A program made the translations under genes and the position numbers. A model generated the notes under the pieces. The model did no database searches. It was not told the origin of the DNA and saw nothing but the letters and a program-made list of their open reading frames with translations. 64,000 nt of DNA from NCBI RefSeq assembly GCF_001238275.1, contig NZ_LGTB01000005.1, positions 1 to 64,000 on the forward strand, in the 5' to 3' direction. Below are positions 28,274 through 37,557 of this stretch, one piece after another; position 1 is the stretch's first letter; each line of letters opens with the position of its first letter. This DNA is from Bradyrhizobium viridifuturi (GTDB lineage Bacteria > Pseudomonadota > Alphaproteobacteria > Rhizobiales > Xanthobacteraceae).

Positions 28274-29104
28274 ATGCTCGGGAACATACTGGTCCACCTT
28301 CCAACAGAGCTCCCGGTGCGGGCTGCAATCACCGGCTCGATTTCCTTCGCACAGAGTACCGGCGCGCATCTTGACGTTATAGCCATCGGCTACGAGAGAA
28401 CAATTATTCCGCTTCTTGCAATTGGCGTAACGGCGGTTACTTCTGTTTTCGAGGTTGAGCAGTCGCGTGCGTTGGAGCGGGCCGAAGCAGCACTTCATGC
28501 CTTCGATCTACAGGCACGGAATACCGGCATTTCCTATACGAGTCGCGCGCTGAGCGCGCTTCCAACCGACGCGCGCCGGATCATCTGCGCGAGCGCGCGA
28601 GTCCACGACATGACAATCGTTACCCAGCCTCAGGGCGGCTACGATAGTTGCGACAATCTGATACTCAGGGGGATCCTTTCCCGGGCTGGCGGGCCAGTTC
28701 TGTATCTGCCACCAACCTTCGACGGCGCCTTCTCGATCAGACGAGTAGGGATTTGTTGGGACGGCAGCCGCCGTGCGGCGCGTGCGTTGCACGACGCAAC
28801 GCCACTTTTGTGTAAAGCCGATATCCTCACCATCATCGCGACCACCGCCCCGGACAAAGTCCCCGCAGAGAGTTCCACCGCGCATCTGGGAGAGTATCTC
28901 GCAAAATCAGGACTTCCTGCGAGGATCGTGTCACTTCCGGCATCCCGGGCAGCGCGGCGCGCTCTCCCGTCGCTTGCGACCGACGAGAGCCTCGACCTGC
29001 TGGTGATGGGAGGCTACGGTTGCTCTCAGCTGCAGGAGAGGCTGCTCGGCACCGCCAGCCATATGCTCCGCGGGATCAACATCCCGGTCCTGATGTCACA
29101 GTGA
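28274..29104 (+). CDS. Universal stress protein with two Usp domains
   Basis: This 276-residue cytosolic protein has two tandem UspA-like halves. The second half ends in LDLLVMGGYGCSQLQERLLGTASHMLRGINIPVLMSQ, the Usp nucleotide-binding signature G.GG.S-like region, with Cys replacing the usual His in GYGHS. GGAG stands seven bases before ATG 28274. Two-domain Usp genes are often part of FixK regulons in rhizobia. No FixK box is visible in the 280 bases upstream, so regulation here is open. Confidence 0.88.
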   Translation: MLGNILVHLPTELPVRAAITGSISFAQSTGAHLDVIAIGYERTIIPLLAIGVTAVTSVFEVEQSRALERAEAALHAFDLQARNTGISYTSRALSALPTDARRIICASARVHDMTIVTQPQGGYDSCDNLILRGILSRAGGPVLYLPPTFDGAFSIRRVGICWDGSRRAARALHDATPLLCKADILTIIATTAPDKVPAESSTAHLGEYLAKSGLPARIVSLPASRAARRALPSLATDESLDLLVMGGYGCSQLQERLLGTASHMLRGINIPVLMSQ

Positions 29105-29731
29105 GGCGGTACGGGCGGCACGTCGCCGGATCCGCGAAGATGCCATCAAAATGCTGTCGCGATCGGCGCATCCGACGATGCCCGACCTCGACATCAGGCT
29201 AGATCACGATTGTCCTTCGGTTCCTACGATTGCGGAGTGCCGGCAGAGCGGACTGTTGAGCCAGGACAACATGTCACGCGAGCCTAGCTCTATGATTCAA
29301 TTTCCAACTCGGACCACATGAAGTGACGGCCGGGCCGTCGTCCACGTCGATGAGCATACATGGATCCTCATGATCCCGGCTGGCCACTCAAGGCTGACCA
29401 GGATCAGAGTCATGATTTGCAGGAGACTTCCTGCGCCGGGCTGAGAGTGACGGTGGGGATAGCTCTTGGAACTCTCCACCGGTGTGGCCGTGCGCTTTCG
29501 ATTGTTTTCGTGGCGGCCTGCCAGGTCAGCCTTCTGATTCAAAGCTGGCCCAATTGATTTGAGCATGTTCGAGTAGCAGGGGACCGGCGTCGCGCGTCGT
29601 TCAAGAGGAACTCAATCATGAGCTTACGCGTAACTACCTAGTGGCTTCTACTTAGGTAAAACATCTGGATTTCACAGTTTGTCAGGAGCGGCCAATCTGC
29701 GTGTCATCGACGTTCGCAAGCAAAGTTCGCC
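29105..29731. other. Intergenic region before fixK
   Basis: No gene is recognised. The part just before fixK contains the inverted repeat at 29636-29657. Confidence 0.4.
29636..29657 (+). promoter_or_regulatory. Inverted repeat before fixK, possible FixJ target
   Basis: ACCTA, twelve bases, TAGGT lie about 75 bases upstream of the fixK start. The position suits an activator site, and FixJ is the expected activator of fixK, but I cannot match it to a firm FixJ consensus. Confidence 0.25.
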
Positions 29732-30412
29732 ATGCACGCCTGGGCCGCCAGCTTTCCTGAGACCAGCCGCCATCCACCCAACGCCTTGGGTGGGAAATCC
29801 AATCGTGGACCGCTTGGTATGATTGCGACACCGATGCGGTTCACACGCAATAGCGAGATTTACGGAGAGGATGAATCAGCTGAATACCTTTATCAGGTGG
29901 TATCGGGGGCTGTGCGAACCTACAAAATTCTGGAGGACGGACGTCGTCAGATCGGCGCATTTTATTTGCCTGGTGACATCTTCGGCTTTGAGGCCGAAGA
30001 AAGCCATATCTCTTCGGCCGAGGCGATCTGCGAGACGCACCTGCTCATGGTGAAGCGCACCGCTGTCATCTTTCGCGCCAGCCACCAGAGGGAACTCGCT
30101 AGGCAGCTCTGGGACGCGATGGCGCTTGAGCTCCGCCGCTTCCAGGCGCATTCGATGCTCCTGATCAGCAGCGCAGAAGAACGGGTCATCGCGTTCCTGC
30201 TCGACATATCCCGCCGCACCACGGAGAACGCGGCCATCGATCTACCCATGTCACGGCAGGATGTTGCAGATTACCTTGGCTTGACCATCGAGACGGTGTC
30301 GCGCACTTTCACTCAGCTTGAGCAGAATGGCGCGATCGCCCTGCCGACCACGCGCCGAGTTGAGCTCCGCAAGGACACATTGTCCAACCGCTTTGCGCAG
30401 AACTTTGGCTAA
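29732..30412 (+). CDS. fixK: FixK, Crp/Fnr-family microaerobic activator
   Basis: FixK binds TTGA-N6-TCAA sites and switches on respiration and heme genes under low oxygen. The 226 residues hold a cyclic-nucleotide-like beta roll (GAVRTYKILEDGRRQIGAFYLPGDIFG), a dimer helix and the recognition helix in MSRQDVADYLGLTIETVSRTFTQLEQNG, whose E..SR predicts TTGA recognition. There is no N-terminal cysteine cluster, so it is not an oxygen-sensing FNR. The only cysteine I see is Cys100. Candidate targets in this window are the boxes at 23512, 24739 and 31616. An internal ATG at 29819 is an alternative start. Confidence 0.9.
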   Translation: MHAWAASFPETSRHPPNALGGKSNRGPLGMIATPMRFTRNSEIYGEDESAEYLYQVVSGAVRTYKILEDGRRQIGAFYLPGDIFGFEAEESHISSAEAICETHLLMVKRTAVIFRASHQRELARQLWDAMALELRRFQAHSMLLISSAEERVIAFLLDISRRTTENAAIDLPMSRQDVADYLGLTIETVSRTFTQLEQNGAIALPTTRRVELRKDTLSNRFAQNFG

Positions 30413-30558
30413 CGTGATTTGCGCCGGCTCCAGGCTAGGCGGCGCACGCCTCTGTGCTCCGAGCCGGCTGGACAATACAGCGAAGGACATCCAACTGCGG
30501 CTTGGGAAACCGGGCACAAATCGCCGCCAGTTTACATTTTCCTCCATGGAGCACCGCA

Positions 30559-31188
30559 ATGATCATCGGTCGCTTGCTTCGAGAGCATCGTAATATCGAT
30601 CTTCTTTTGGTCGCCCTTCAACGCGAATTGGAGATTTTTGAGGAAGGACATCGTCCGGACTATGAGGTGATTCGCGCGATTATCAGCTATTTTGAGGTTT
30701 ACCCCGAGGTGTACCATCATCCTCAAGAGGACTTGATCTTTTCCAAGCTCAAGAGGTGCGATCCGGATGGGGCCGCACTGGTCGGCGATCTCGCGCATGA
30801 GCATCAGGAAGTCATCGACCGCTTGCACCACTTCGCTCGCGCAATTGACGGTGTCCTGGCAGATCGTGAAGTCTTTCGGCAAGACGTCGGCAAGATCGTA
30901 CGCGACTTTATAGTATGCGAGCGGCACCACATGATGTGGGAAGAACGGGACTTCTTCCCCGCCGCCGTTGCGGCTTTATCGGCTCAGGATTGGGCCGAAG
31001 TCGCTTCCGCCCTCACCGATCACGGAGATCCGCTATTCAGCGAGACAGCTGAAGCGGCCTCCGATGCGTTGAGAGCGCATATTCTACAATTGGAACAAGA
31101 AGCTGAGGCCGAACGGAGCGCACTTGCGTTTTCGAGCGCGTTGGCCGGCAACCCGCGACACAATGCGGAGAGGGAGGGGCCACACTGA
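30559..31188 (+). CDS. Hemerythrin-like HHE-domain protein
   Basis: This 209-residue protein starts at ATG 30559 with GGAG at good spacing. Iron-ligand-type motifs are in place: REHRN near residue 9, VYHHPQED near 52, LAHEHQEVIDRLHHF near 80, and ERHHMMWEERDFFP near 120. HHE proteins bind a di-iron centre and may sense or buffer oxygen or nitric oxide. The position between fixK and hemN suits a role in low-oxygen physiology, but no FixK box is visible directly upstream. Confidence 0.85.
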   Translation: MIIGRLLREHRNIDLLLVALQRELEIFEEGHRPDYEVIRAIISYFEVYPEVYHHPQEDLIFSKLKRCDPDGAALVGDLAHEHQEVIDRLHHFARAIDGVLADREVFRQDVGKIVRDFIVCERHHMMWEERDFFPAAVAALSAQDWAEVASALTDHGDPLFSETAEAASDALRAHILQLEQEAEAERSALAFSSALAGNPRHNAEREGPH

Positions 31189-31615
31189 CCGCTGCCGCAT
31201 TCGGCAGGAAATGGACATCATTCATGGGGCTCAAATGAAGATCGCCTCGCCGGCTCTCAGATCGAGCACAGGCGATATGCTTCTCCGCCCGATGATCGTT
31301 TGCTCTAACTGGCGGCGCAAGCGGCATGGCCGACGTTAAAGGCGGTCTGATTCGGCATAAGGCAGTGACCGTAACAGGCTCGGCCACGAGCATTGGCATC
31401 GCGCGAACGGACATTTCTGAGCAGAGCTGTCCGACGTCAATTAATGGTTCGTTTGCTGCTTCGTTTCGTCCGGTTTTCTCGCTCGATCTGACCATGATGG
31501 GAGGTGCATTTCCAAGAAAGCTCATCCTTGCCGCGGACCGCTTCATCACAATTCAAAATATGATGTATGCGCCGTTGGCATGCCCCACCGGCCAGCCCAT
31601 CAGTAACCGCGATAT
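31189..31615. other. Intergenic, no gene recognised
   Basis: The open frames here have no domain signature. The hemN promoter box lies at the right edge. Confidence 0.4.
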
Positions 31616-31629
31616 TTGAGGCAGCGCAA
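31616..31629 (+). promoter_or_regulatory. FixK box before hemN
   Basis: TTGAGGCAGCGCAA keeps TTG-N8-CAA with one half-site change (GCAA for TCAA). It is centred 64 bases before the hemN start, leaving a leader of about 22 bases if it sits at -41.5. Confidence 0.6.
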
Positions 31630-31686
31630 AGCTTACCAAGCCCCTGTCCGATAATCGGGCGCCCAGAGAGCGAGAGAGGCATCGCA

Positions 31687-33039
31687 ATGCGACCGGACCT
31701 AGCACAATTCTACGGGCAGCACCGACTACCGCGCTACACCAGCTATCCGAGCGCCCCTCACTTCTCGGCATCAGTTCGGGAGCTCGACTATCAAGCTTGG
31801 CTCAAGTCTCTCGATGGCCAGCAGTCCGCCTCTCTCTACGTGCACGTGCCATTTTGCCGAAGCATGTGTTGGTACTGCGGCTGCCATACATCCGTCACGA
31901 AACGCGACGATCCGATCGCGATCTATACAGCTGGATTGCGCACTGAAGCCTACCTCGTTGCAGATGCCATTGGCCAACGACAGGCAATCTCTCATATTCA
32001 CTTCGGCGGCGGCACGCCGACGATCCTGACACCTGAAGCATTCGCCGATTTGGTCGGCTCGTTGCGTTATTCGTTCGCCATTCTGCCTAATGCTGAGATC
32101 GCCGTCGAGATTGATCCCCGCAAGTTGAGCAATGCGATGGCGGAAGCCCTGGGCTATAGCGGGGTCAACAGGGCAAGCCTTGGCGTGCAGAGCTTCGACC
32201 CAATCGTCCAACAGGCCATCAACCGCCGGCAGAGCTTCGAACAGACCGCAATTTCGGTCGAGCGGTTACGCCACGCCGGCATTTGCCGGATCAATTTCGA
32301 CCTGCTGTATGGGCTGCCCGGGCAGACGGTCGATTCGTGCCTGGATACCGTCGGCAAATGCCTCGAATTATATCCGGACCGGTTTTCGGCTTTTGGTTAC
32401 GCGCACGTCCCAACCTTCAAGAAGCATCAACGCAAGATCGACGAATCCACTCTGCCCGACAGTGTCGAGCGCTATTTCCAATCCGAGATGGTAGCTCACA
32501 CTTTGGTTGACGCTGGATACGTACGCGTAGGCCTCGATCACTTCGCCCTGCCGCATGACAATCTCGCTGTGGCAGCGAAGCAAGGCAGATTGCGCCGCAA
32601 TTTCCAGGGATATACTGACGATAGCGCAGTTGCGCTTATTGGCCTCGGTTCTAGCGCCATCGGCCGGCTGCAGCAGGGGTTCGTCGCGAATGCTGTCTCG
32701 ACCAGGGACTACCTCGCTCGCATCACCGAGGATCGGCTCGCGGCCGCGAAAGGCTATTTGTTGACTGATGATGATCGCTATCGGGCGGAGATCATCGAAC
32801 GAATTATGTGCGACATGACAATCGATCTCTCCGAGACGTCTCGCCGTCACGGCAGGGATCCGAATTCGGCTGTTGTCGATCGGCCCGGGCTCGACAGCCT
32901 TATCGCAGATGGCGCCGTCGTAGTCGAAGATGGCCGGCTTTCCGTAGTCGATGGCGCGCGGTTTCTGGTCCGGAACGTCGCCTCCGCGTTCGACGCTCAC
33001 CTCGCTCGATGCGGGGCTATGCACAGCGCGGCGGTCTAA
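31687..33039 (+). CDS. hemN: Oxygen-independent coproporphyrinogen III dehydrogenase
   Basis: HemN decarboxylates coproporphyrinogen III with radical SAM chemistry, supplying heme when oxygen is low. The 450 residues begin RPDLAQFYGQHRLPRYTSYPSAPHF, typical of true HemN. They carry Cys57, Cys61, Cys64 (CRSMCWYCGC) for the 4Fe-4S cluster, HFGGGTPT for SAM, and GVQSFDPIVQ. ATG 31687 follows GAGAGG. The FixK-type box upstream and the neighbouring fixK fit the microaerobic regulation known for hemN in Bradyrhizobium. Heme is needed for cbb3 oxidase, although the copy of that oxidase in this window is broken. Confidence 0.95.
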   Translation: MRPDLAQFYGQHRLPRYTSYPSAPHFSASVRELDYQAWLKSLDGQQSASLYVHVPFCRSMCWYCGCHTSVTKRDDPIAIYTAGLRTEAYLVADAIGQRQAISHIHFGGGTPTILTPEAFADLVGSLRYSFAILPNAEIAVEIDPRKLSNAMAEALGYSGVNRASLGVQSFDPIVQQAINRRQSFEQTAISVERLRHAGICRINFDLLYGLPGQTVDSCLDTVGKCLELYPDRFSAFGYAHVPTFKKHQRKIDESTLPDSVERYFQSEMVAHTLVDAGYVRVGLDHFALPHDNLAVAAKQGRLRRNFQGYTDDSAVALIGLGSSAIGRLQQGFVANAVSTRDYLARITEDRLAAAKGYLLTDDDRYRAEIIERIMCDMTIDLSETSRRHGRDPNSAVVDRPGLDSLIADGAVVVEDGRLSVVDGARFLVRNVASAFDAHLARCGAMHSAAV

Positions 33040-33544
33040 TCGTGTGAGCGGCGGGCCTGCCACTCTAGCAATCCGCACTTCGGTCACCAGTGAACTGGCT
33101 TATGCCCGGTGCGGGCCGATCTCGTGATCGTGGATCATCCTATTTGTCCACCACTTTCATGGTCGCGCGTATCGATCCGCCCATCCATTCCGAACAGGTT
33201 CCCAAACCTTCGTTACAGTGGAACCGGACAGATTGCCTGCGCAGCCAGACAGGATCATGCATCGGTTGCTCGAGTACTTCTTGCAGTCGCGTTTGCTCGC
33301 ATGGTCGCGCTGATCCGGCGGCAAGAAAGCGCCGCCAATTGCATTCGCCTTGGTCGGTACTAAGCCGGTCGGGTGTCGCCAGCCGCAGTCTTTGCTCGCC
33401 TCGACAAACCATTATGACCGGATGCTCCAAGCAAACCTTAGTCTAGTGTTGCAATACTCGATGACATCGGTCGCATACCACAGCATGATTGAGCTATGCT
33501 GATCCGTGCTTCAACTTGGGGGCGATTTACGGCGGATGTCCTCG
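33040..33544. other. Intergenic, no gene recognised
   Basis: No recognisable gene. The stretch may hold the promoter of the sRNA candidate that follows, but I cannot assign -35 and -10 boxes with confidence. Confidence 0.4.
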
Positions 33545-33661
33545 CCGGCAATCGAACCATCGGCTGTCCTCCCTCCGCCGATGGAAGTCGGCGATGTGTC
33601 CGCATCGCTCCCCTCAGACTTAACTTTCGCCCGGCCGGCTAAGCGCGGCCGGGCTTCTTTT
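33545..33661 (+). ncRNA. Candidate three-hairpin sRNA, copy A
   Basis: Hairpin 1 pairs CCATCGGC (33557-33564) with GCCGATGG (33577-33584) around a loop containing CCTCCC, complementary to ribosome binding sites. Hairpin 2 pairs GCGATG with CATCGC (33591-33608) and is followed by CTCCCC. Hairpin 3 pairs CCCGGCC with GGCCGGG (33630-33653) and runs into CTTCTTTT, an intrinsic terminator. A second locus at 54715-54834 has the same order, loops and terminator, with a compensatory change in hairpin 1. The design recalls alphaproteobacterial anti-Shine-Dalgarno sRNAs (cuckoo/alpha-r14 type), but membership is unproven. The 5' end is approximate. Confidence 0.65.
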
Positions 33662-33720
33662 GTCCGAGTTCGGTCGAGATGATCCAGAGAGCAAACGCGT
33701 TATGAGCGGGTCAGCGTCCG

Positions 33721-33750
33721 GGAAGAGAGAGGGAGAGAGAGAGAGAGAGT
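33721..33750. repeat. GA-rich simple repeat
   Basis: A run of GA dinucleotides lies immediately downstream of the metE stop. It is a slippage-prone microsatellite without evident function. Confidence 0.7.
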
Positions 33751-33754
33751 AGGA

Positions 33755-36100
33755 TCAATGACTTGTCCGATCGGAGGCCGCGCGCAGTTGCCGGGCGGCG
33801 GCGACCATGTTGATCAGCGCCGGGCGAACCTCCTCCCATTTGCGCGTCTTTAGACCACAGTCCGGATTTACCCAGAGCTGCGAATCCTGCAGCCGCTGCC
33901 GAGCCAATGCTATCAGCTCCTTCATTTCGCTCGCCTCGGGAATGCGGGGAGAATGGATGTCATATACGCCCGGCCCAATTTGATTGGGATATTTGTAGTT
34001 CCTGAACGCGTCGAGCAGCTCCATCTTCGAGCGCGACGTCTCGATCGAGATGACATCCGCATCCATCGCAGCAATAGCGTCGATGATGTCATTAAACTCC
34101 GAATAGCACATATGCGTATGAATCTGGGTCTGATCTGCAACGCCTGATGAGCAAATGCGGAAGCTATCGACGGCCCATTGAAGGTAGGCCGCCCACTCCG
34201 ATCGGCGCAATGGCAACCCTTCGCGGAGGGCCGCTTCGTCGATCTGGATCATGCTCGCACCGGCTATCTCGAGATCGCGGACTTCGTCGCGGATCGCCAG
34301 AGCGATCTGCCGGCAGACCTCGCCTCTTGGAATATCATCGCGAACAAACGACCAGTTCAAGATCGTCACCGGTCCGGTTAACATTGCCTTTACCGGCTTA
34401 CTAGTCAATGATTGCGCGTAGAGCCACCAATCGACCGTGATCGGTTTTGGCCGCAAAACATCTCCGAACAGGATCGGTGGCCTGACACAGCGCGAGCCAT
34501 AGGATTGTACCCAACCATTCCTGGTAAATGCGAATCCGGCGAGTTGCTCGCCGAAGTACTGCACCATGTCATTACGCTCGAACTCGCCGTGCACAAGGAC
34601 GTCCAGACCAATGTCCTCCTGCCAACGCAGAGCGCGCGCGGTCTCCTCCTTGAGGAACTTGTCGTATTGCTCGTCGCTTATGGCGCCTTGCGCATGTGCT
34701 GCGCGCGCATTACGGACCTCTGGGGTTTGCGGGAAGGATCCAATCGTCGTGGTGGGAAAGGCCGGTAGTCCAAAGCGCTTGCGTTGGATGTCGGCTCGAC
34801 GGACAAATGGGCTGGCGCGCCGGCCCATGGCCTGGTCGATAGCTCGCATCCGCACCGCGAGATCGGCATCGCGGATCTTTGGTGAAGTCCGGCGGAACGT
34901 CACGGCCGACTGCGATTCAGCAAGACTTTCAGCGACATCGTGATCGCCCGCGAGTGCCCGCGCCAGGATCGCAAGCTCACGCATCTTCTGTACCGAAAAG
35001 GCAAGCCAGCTCTTGAGATCGGGTTCAAGTCCGGTCTCGAGTTCAACATCGACGGGCACATGAAGCAGCGAGCAGGACGGAGCAATCTGGACATGACCTC
35101 TGCCCAGCTTCGCAATCACGGGATCCAGTTGCTGGCGGAGCGTCGACAGGTTTGACCGCCATACATTTCGCCCATCGATGACGCCGAGGGACATGACGAG
35201 GTCACTTCGGCGGGCAGCAATGATTCGGCCCAACAGGTTCGGCGCGCGGACCAAATCCACGTGCAGTCCGGCAACGGGCATGTTCAAAGCCGTGTCCAGA
35301 TTATCGCCGAGATCGCCGAAATAGCTCGCGATCATGATCTTGACGTCAGGAACTTCCCTGGCGAGCCGATCGTAGACGTGTAGCAATGATCTTCGCGTCC
35401 CCTCCTCCAGATCAAGGACCAGGCAGGGCTCGTCGCATTGAACCCAGCTTGCTCCCCGTTTGGCCAGTTCTTGCAGAACTTCGACATAGACCGGTATCAG
35501 CTCGTCCAGGAGCGACAGCGGCTGGAACGCAGGATCCGCGCTCTTGCCAAGCTTCAAGAATGTGACCGGCCCGATCAGCACAGGGCGGGTCTGGAACCCG
35601 AGGGCCTTAGCTTCCTCGTACTCCTCGATAGGCTTTCGCGAGGACAGGCGGAACGTCTGTCCCCGATGAAATTCAGGGACCATGTAGTGGTAGTTGGTGT
35701 CGAACCACTTGGTCATCTCCTGTGCGGGTGCGCCATATCCACCCGATCCGTGGCTGCTACTCGCAGTCTGGCGGCCCCACTGTGAACCGCGGGCCATCTC
35801 GAAGTACGTCTTGAGCGAAACCGGTTCGGTTTCCGAGGCGTAGACTTCCGGGATAGCACCAACCATGACAGAGGTGTCGAGCACCTGATCGTACAACGAG
35901 AAATCGTTCGACGGAATGACAGTGACACCGAGGGAGTTTTGGCGGGCCCAGTTGGCAGCGCGCAGGCCAGCTGCGTCCTCGAGCAATCGCTGTTCGCTGA
36001 TTGCGCCGGCCCAGTAACTTTCAAGCGCGCGTTTGAGCTCGCGCCTTGGACCGATCCGTGGCGTTCCAAGCGTGGCAACCGGAAGGGAGAGAAGAGACAT
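33755..36100 (-). CDS. metE: Cobalamin-independent methionine synthase
   Basis: MetE transfers the methyl group of 5-methyltetrahydrofolate (triglutamate) to homocysteine without B12. I start it at ATG 36100 (MSLLSLPVATLGTPRIGPRRELKRALE), giving about 781 residues, close to the family norm of 750-780. The open frame runs 57 codons further into the riboswitch, which is unlikely to be translated. The C-terminal barrel carries zinc ligands in HMCYSEFNDI and NPDCGLKTR, and the substrate region IDEAALREGLPLR. A cobalamin riboswitch precedes it, so it should be repressed when B12 is available and the B12-dependent MetH can work. No lesion is seen. Confidence 0.95.
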   Translation of the reverse strand: MSLLSLPVATLGTPRIGPRRELKRALESYWAGAISEQRLLEDAAGLRAANWARQNSLGVTVIPSNDFSLYDQVLDTSVMVGAIPEVYASETEPVSLKTYFEMARGSQWGRQTASSSHGSGGYGAPAQEMTKWFDTNYHYMVPEFHRGQTFRLSSRKPIEEYEEAKALGFQTRPVLIGPVTFLKLGKSADPAFQPLSLLDELIPVYVEVLQELAKRGASWVQCDEPCLVLDLEEGTRRSLLHVYDRLAREVPDVKIMIASYFGDLGDNLDTALNMPVAGLHVDLVRAPNLLGRIIAARRSDLVMSLGVIDGRNVWRSNLSTLRQQLDPVIAKLGRGHVQIAPSCSLLHVPVDVELETGLEPDLKSWLAFSVQKMRELAILARALAGDHDVAESLAESQSAVTFRRTSPKIRDADLAVRMRAIDQAMGRRASPFVRRADIQRKRFGLPAFPTTTIGSFPQTPEVRNARAAHAQGAISDEQYDKFLKEETARALRWQEDIGLDVLVHGEFERNDMVQYFGEQLAGFAFTRNGWVQSYGSRCVRPPILFGDVLRPKPITVDWWLYAQSLTSKPVKAMLTGPVTILNWSFVRDDIPRGEVCRQIALAIRDEVRDLEIAGASMIQIDEAALREGLPLRRSEWAAYLQWAVDSFRICSSGVADQTQIHTHMCYSEFNDIIDAIAAMDADVISIETSRSKMELLDAFRNYKYPNQIGPGVYDIHSPRIPEASEMKELIALARQRLQDSQLWVNPDCGLKTRKWEEVRPALINMVAAARQLRAASDRTSH

Positions 36101-36204
36101 AGCGCTAACCCCGTAGTTGGGGGCAAAGGCCATGGCGGACGCTAGCACAATCGCCCGAGGGCGGTTGCTTGGCGCACCACCGGGACACCCCGCCCGTGGA
36201 CGTA

Positions 36205-36370
36205 TATGTGGTCGAGGCAGGTCTCCTGGCTCGCGGGTCATCGCTGCTGTCCGGCCTTCCCGAAGCCGCACAGGCTTCAGTGACTTTGTTGGACAGCGGC
36301 TCGCCGCTTACAGTTGCGGGGGCAGCGCCGGCCTGTTCACCGGCTTCCCTCTTAGCTCCGGATCAAGCGC
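36205..36370 (-). promoter_or_regulatory. Cobalamin riboswitch before metE
   Basis: On the minus strand the element has the core GCCCCCGCAACTGTAAGCGG, a TCACTG segment, and the closing GAGCCAGGAGACCTGCCTCG, all standard for the B12 element. About 100 bases separate it from the metE start. Confidence 0.93.
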
Positions 36371-36761
36371 GACCGGAGAACCTCGACGACTTGGATTATC
36401 GGCTACAGACCGCTTCCGTCAACCTCTCAGATGGCACTCTCACTTCAATGCCGCCATCGGTGACTCCAATGGCCATTTAACGCCGAAAGTTGACCACGAT
36501 TGGAAGCTCTCTGCGATACATGTGTCGAGAGAATTGTCGAAGGCGCAATTCGCGGCGCTTCCAACGCGCCAGCATCCTGTCTCTCGACAGTCGAGAATCG
36601 CCGCCGGGGGCAAAACATCTGCGCAACCATTCATCAGCATGCCCGGCGCGCATGTTGACTTATGAGCCCACCAATCCTGATAGGCGACTTGCGGTCTCTG
36701 ATGCCGATAATACTCGGGCACGCATATCGATTCGCCTCAACGCACACTGGGGAGGCCCGTA

Positions 36762-36908
36762 ATGAAAATGGCTGTTTGGAGCGCCGTCGGCGTATTTGCT
36801 GTCACCGTCTTTGCGGTCAGCCTGTTCAGGAGGCTGCTGACAGCGTTCATGAATCAATCCGTCAGTCAGACGCTCTCGAGAATGTTGAGCAACTTGAGAG
36901 GAAGCTAG
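36762..36908 (+). CDS. Possible small single-helix membrane protein
   Basis: ATG 36762 follows GGGGAGG. The 48 residues begin with a hydrophobic helix (MAVWSAVGVFAVTVFAVSLF) and end with a polar tail. In the next frame the same stretch continues as a coiled-coil-like LENVEQLERKLARL, so a frameshifted longer protein is also possible. No family is recognised. Confidence 0.4.
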   Translation: MKMAVWSAVGVFAVTVFAVSLFRRLLTAFMNQSVSQTLSRMLSNLRGS

Positions 36909-37557
36909 CGCGACTTGATCGCTTTTCGCTTACCCGGCCGGCGCGACTGGAAACAGCGGCTCATCCAACCATGAATGCGTAATCGAGGCAGCTGGACGAC
37001 TGACCGTGTGCGTAGGCTTCCGAACGATTCCAACGCCCGGCGATGATGAGCGTTTTTTGCTTATTATCGTTTGCGAGCCGGTAGAGATCGCGGGCGTTCG
37101 GGTGACCACACCGACCGGACGGTCCGACAATCTTTAAAAATGCTTCCCGATTTCTCATCCGTAAACCGGCAGCGCCCTTCGCTTACGCCTCGAAGATCGG
37201 CGCGACAAAGCTGAGCAAGCCCGCGCTGATCGGCGGATTGGAAACATTGAAACGAGCGGAGGTCGGAAAGCCGACAAACGCTGCACGAATCCGGCGCGAT
37301 TTACCGGGTATTTCCTGGCACGAAGGATGCAGGCTCAAGATGCCCGGGCTTCTCCCCCTGGGCAGGTCCAGCACAGCAAATTGAGGTTGTCGCTGGCCCA
37401 CTGAAGTTAGCGGCGCGTGACGTCGAGTGGGCTGCGCCTGCTCGCGCGGGACATCGGCAGGCGCCCGCGTCACGTTGCCGCTAACTTCTTCCAATCGAGG
37501 ATAGCATTGAAGGCTGCCGCTTTGACGTGTGGATGCAAAACCGATGGTCCTGCCGCT
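36909..37557. other. No confident gene
   Basis: Only short frames without signature are present on both strands. Confidence 0.35.
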
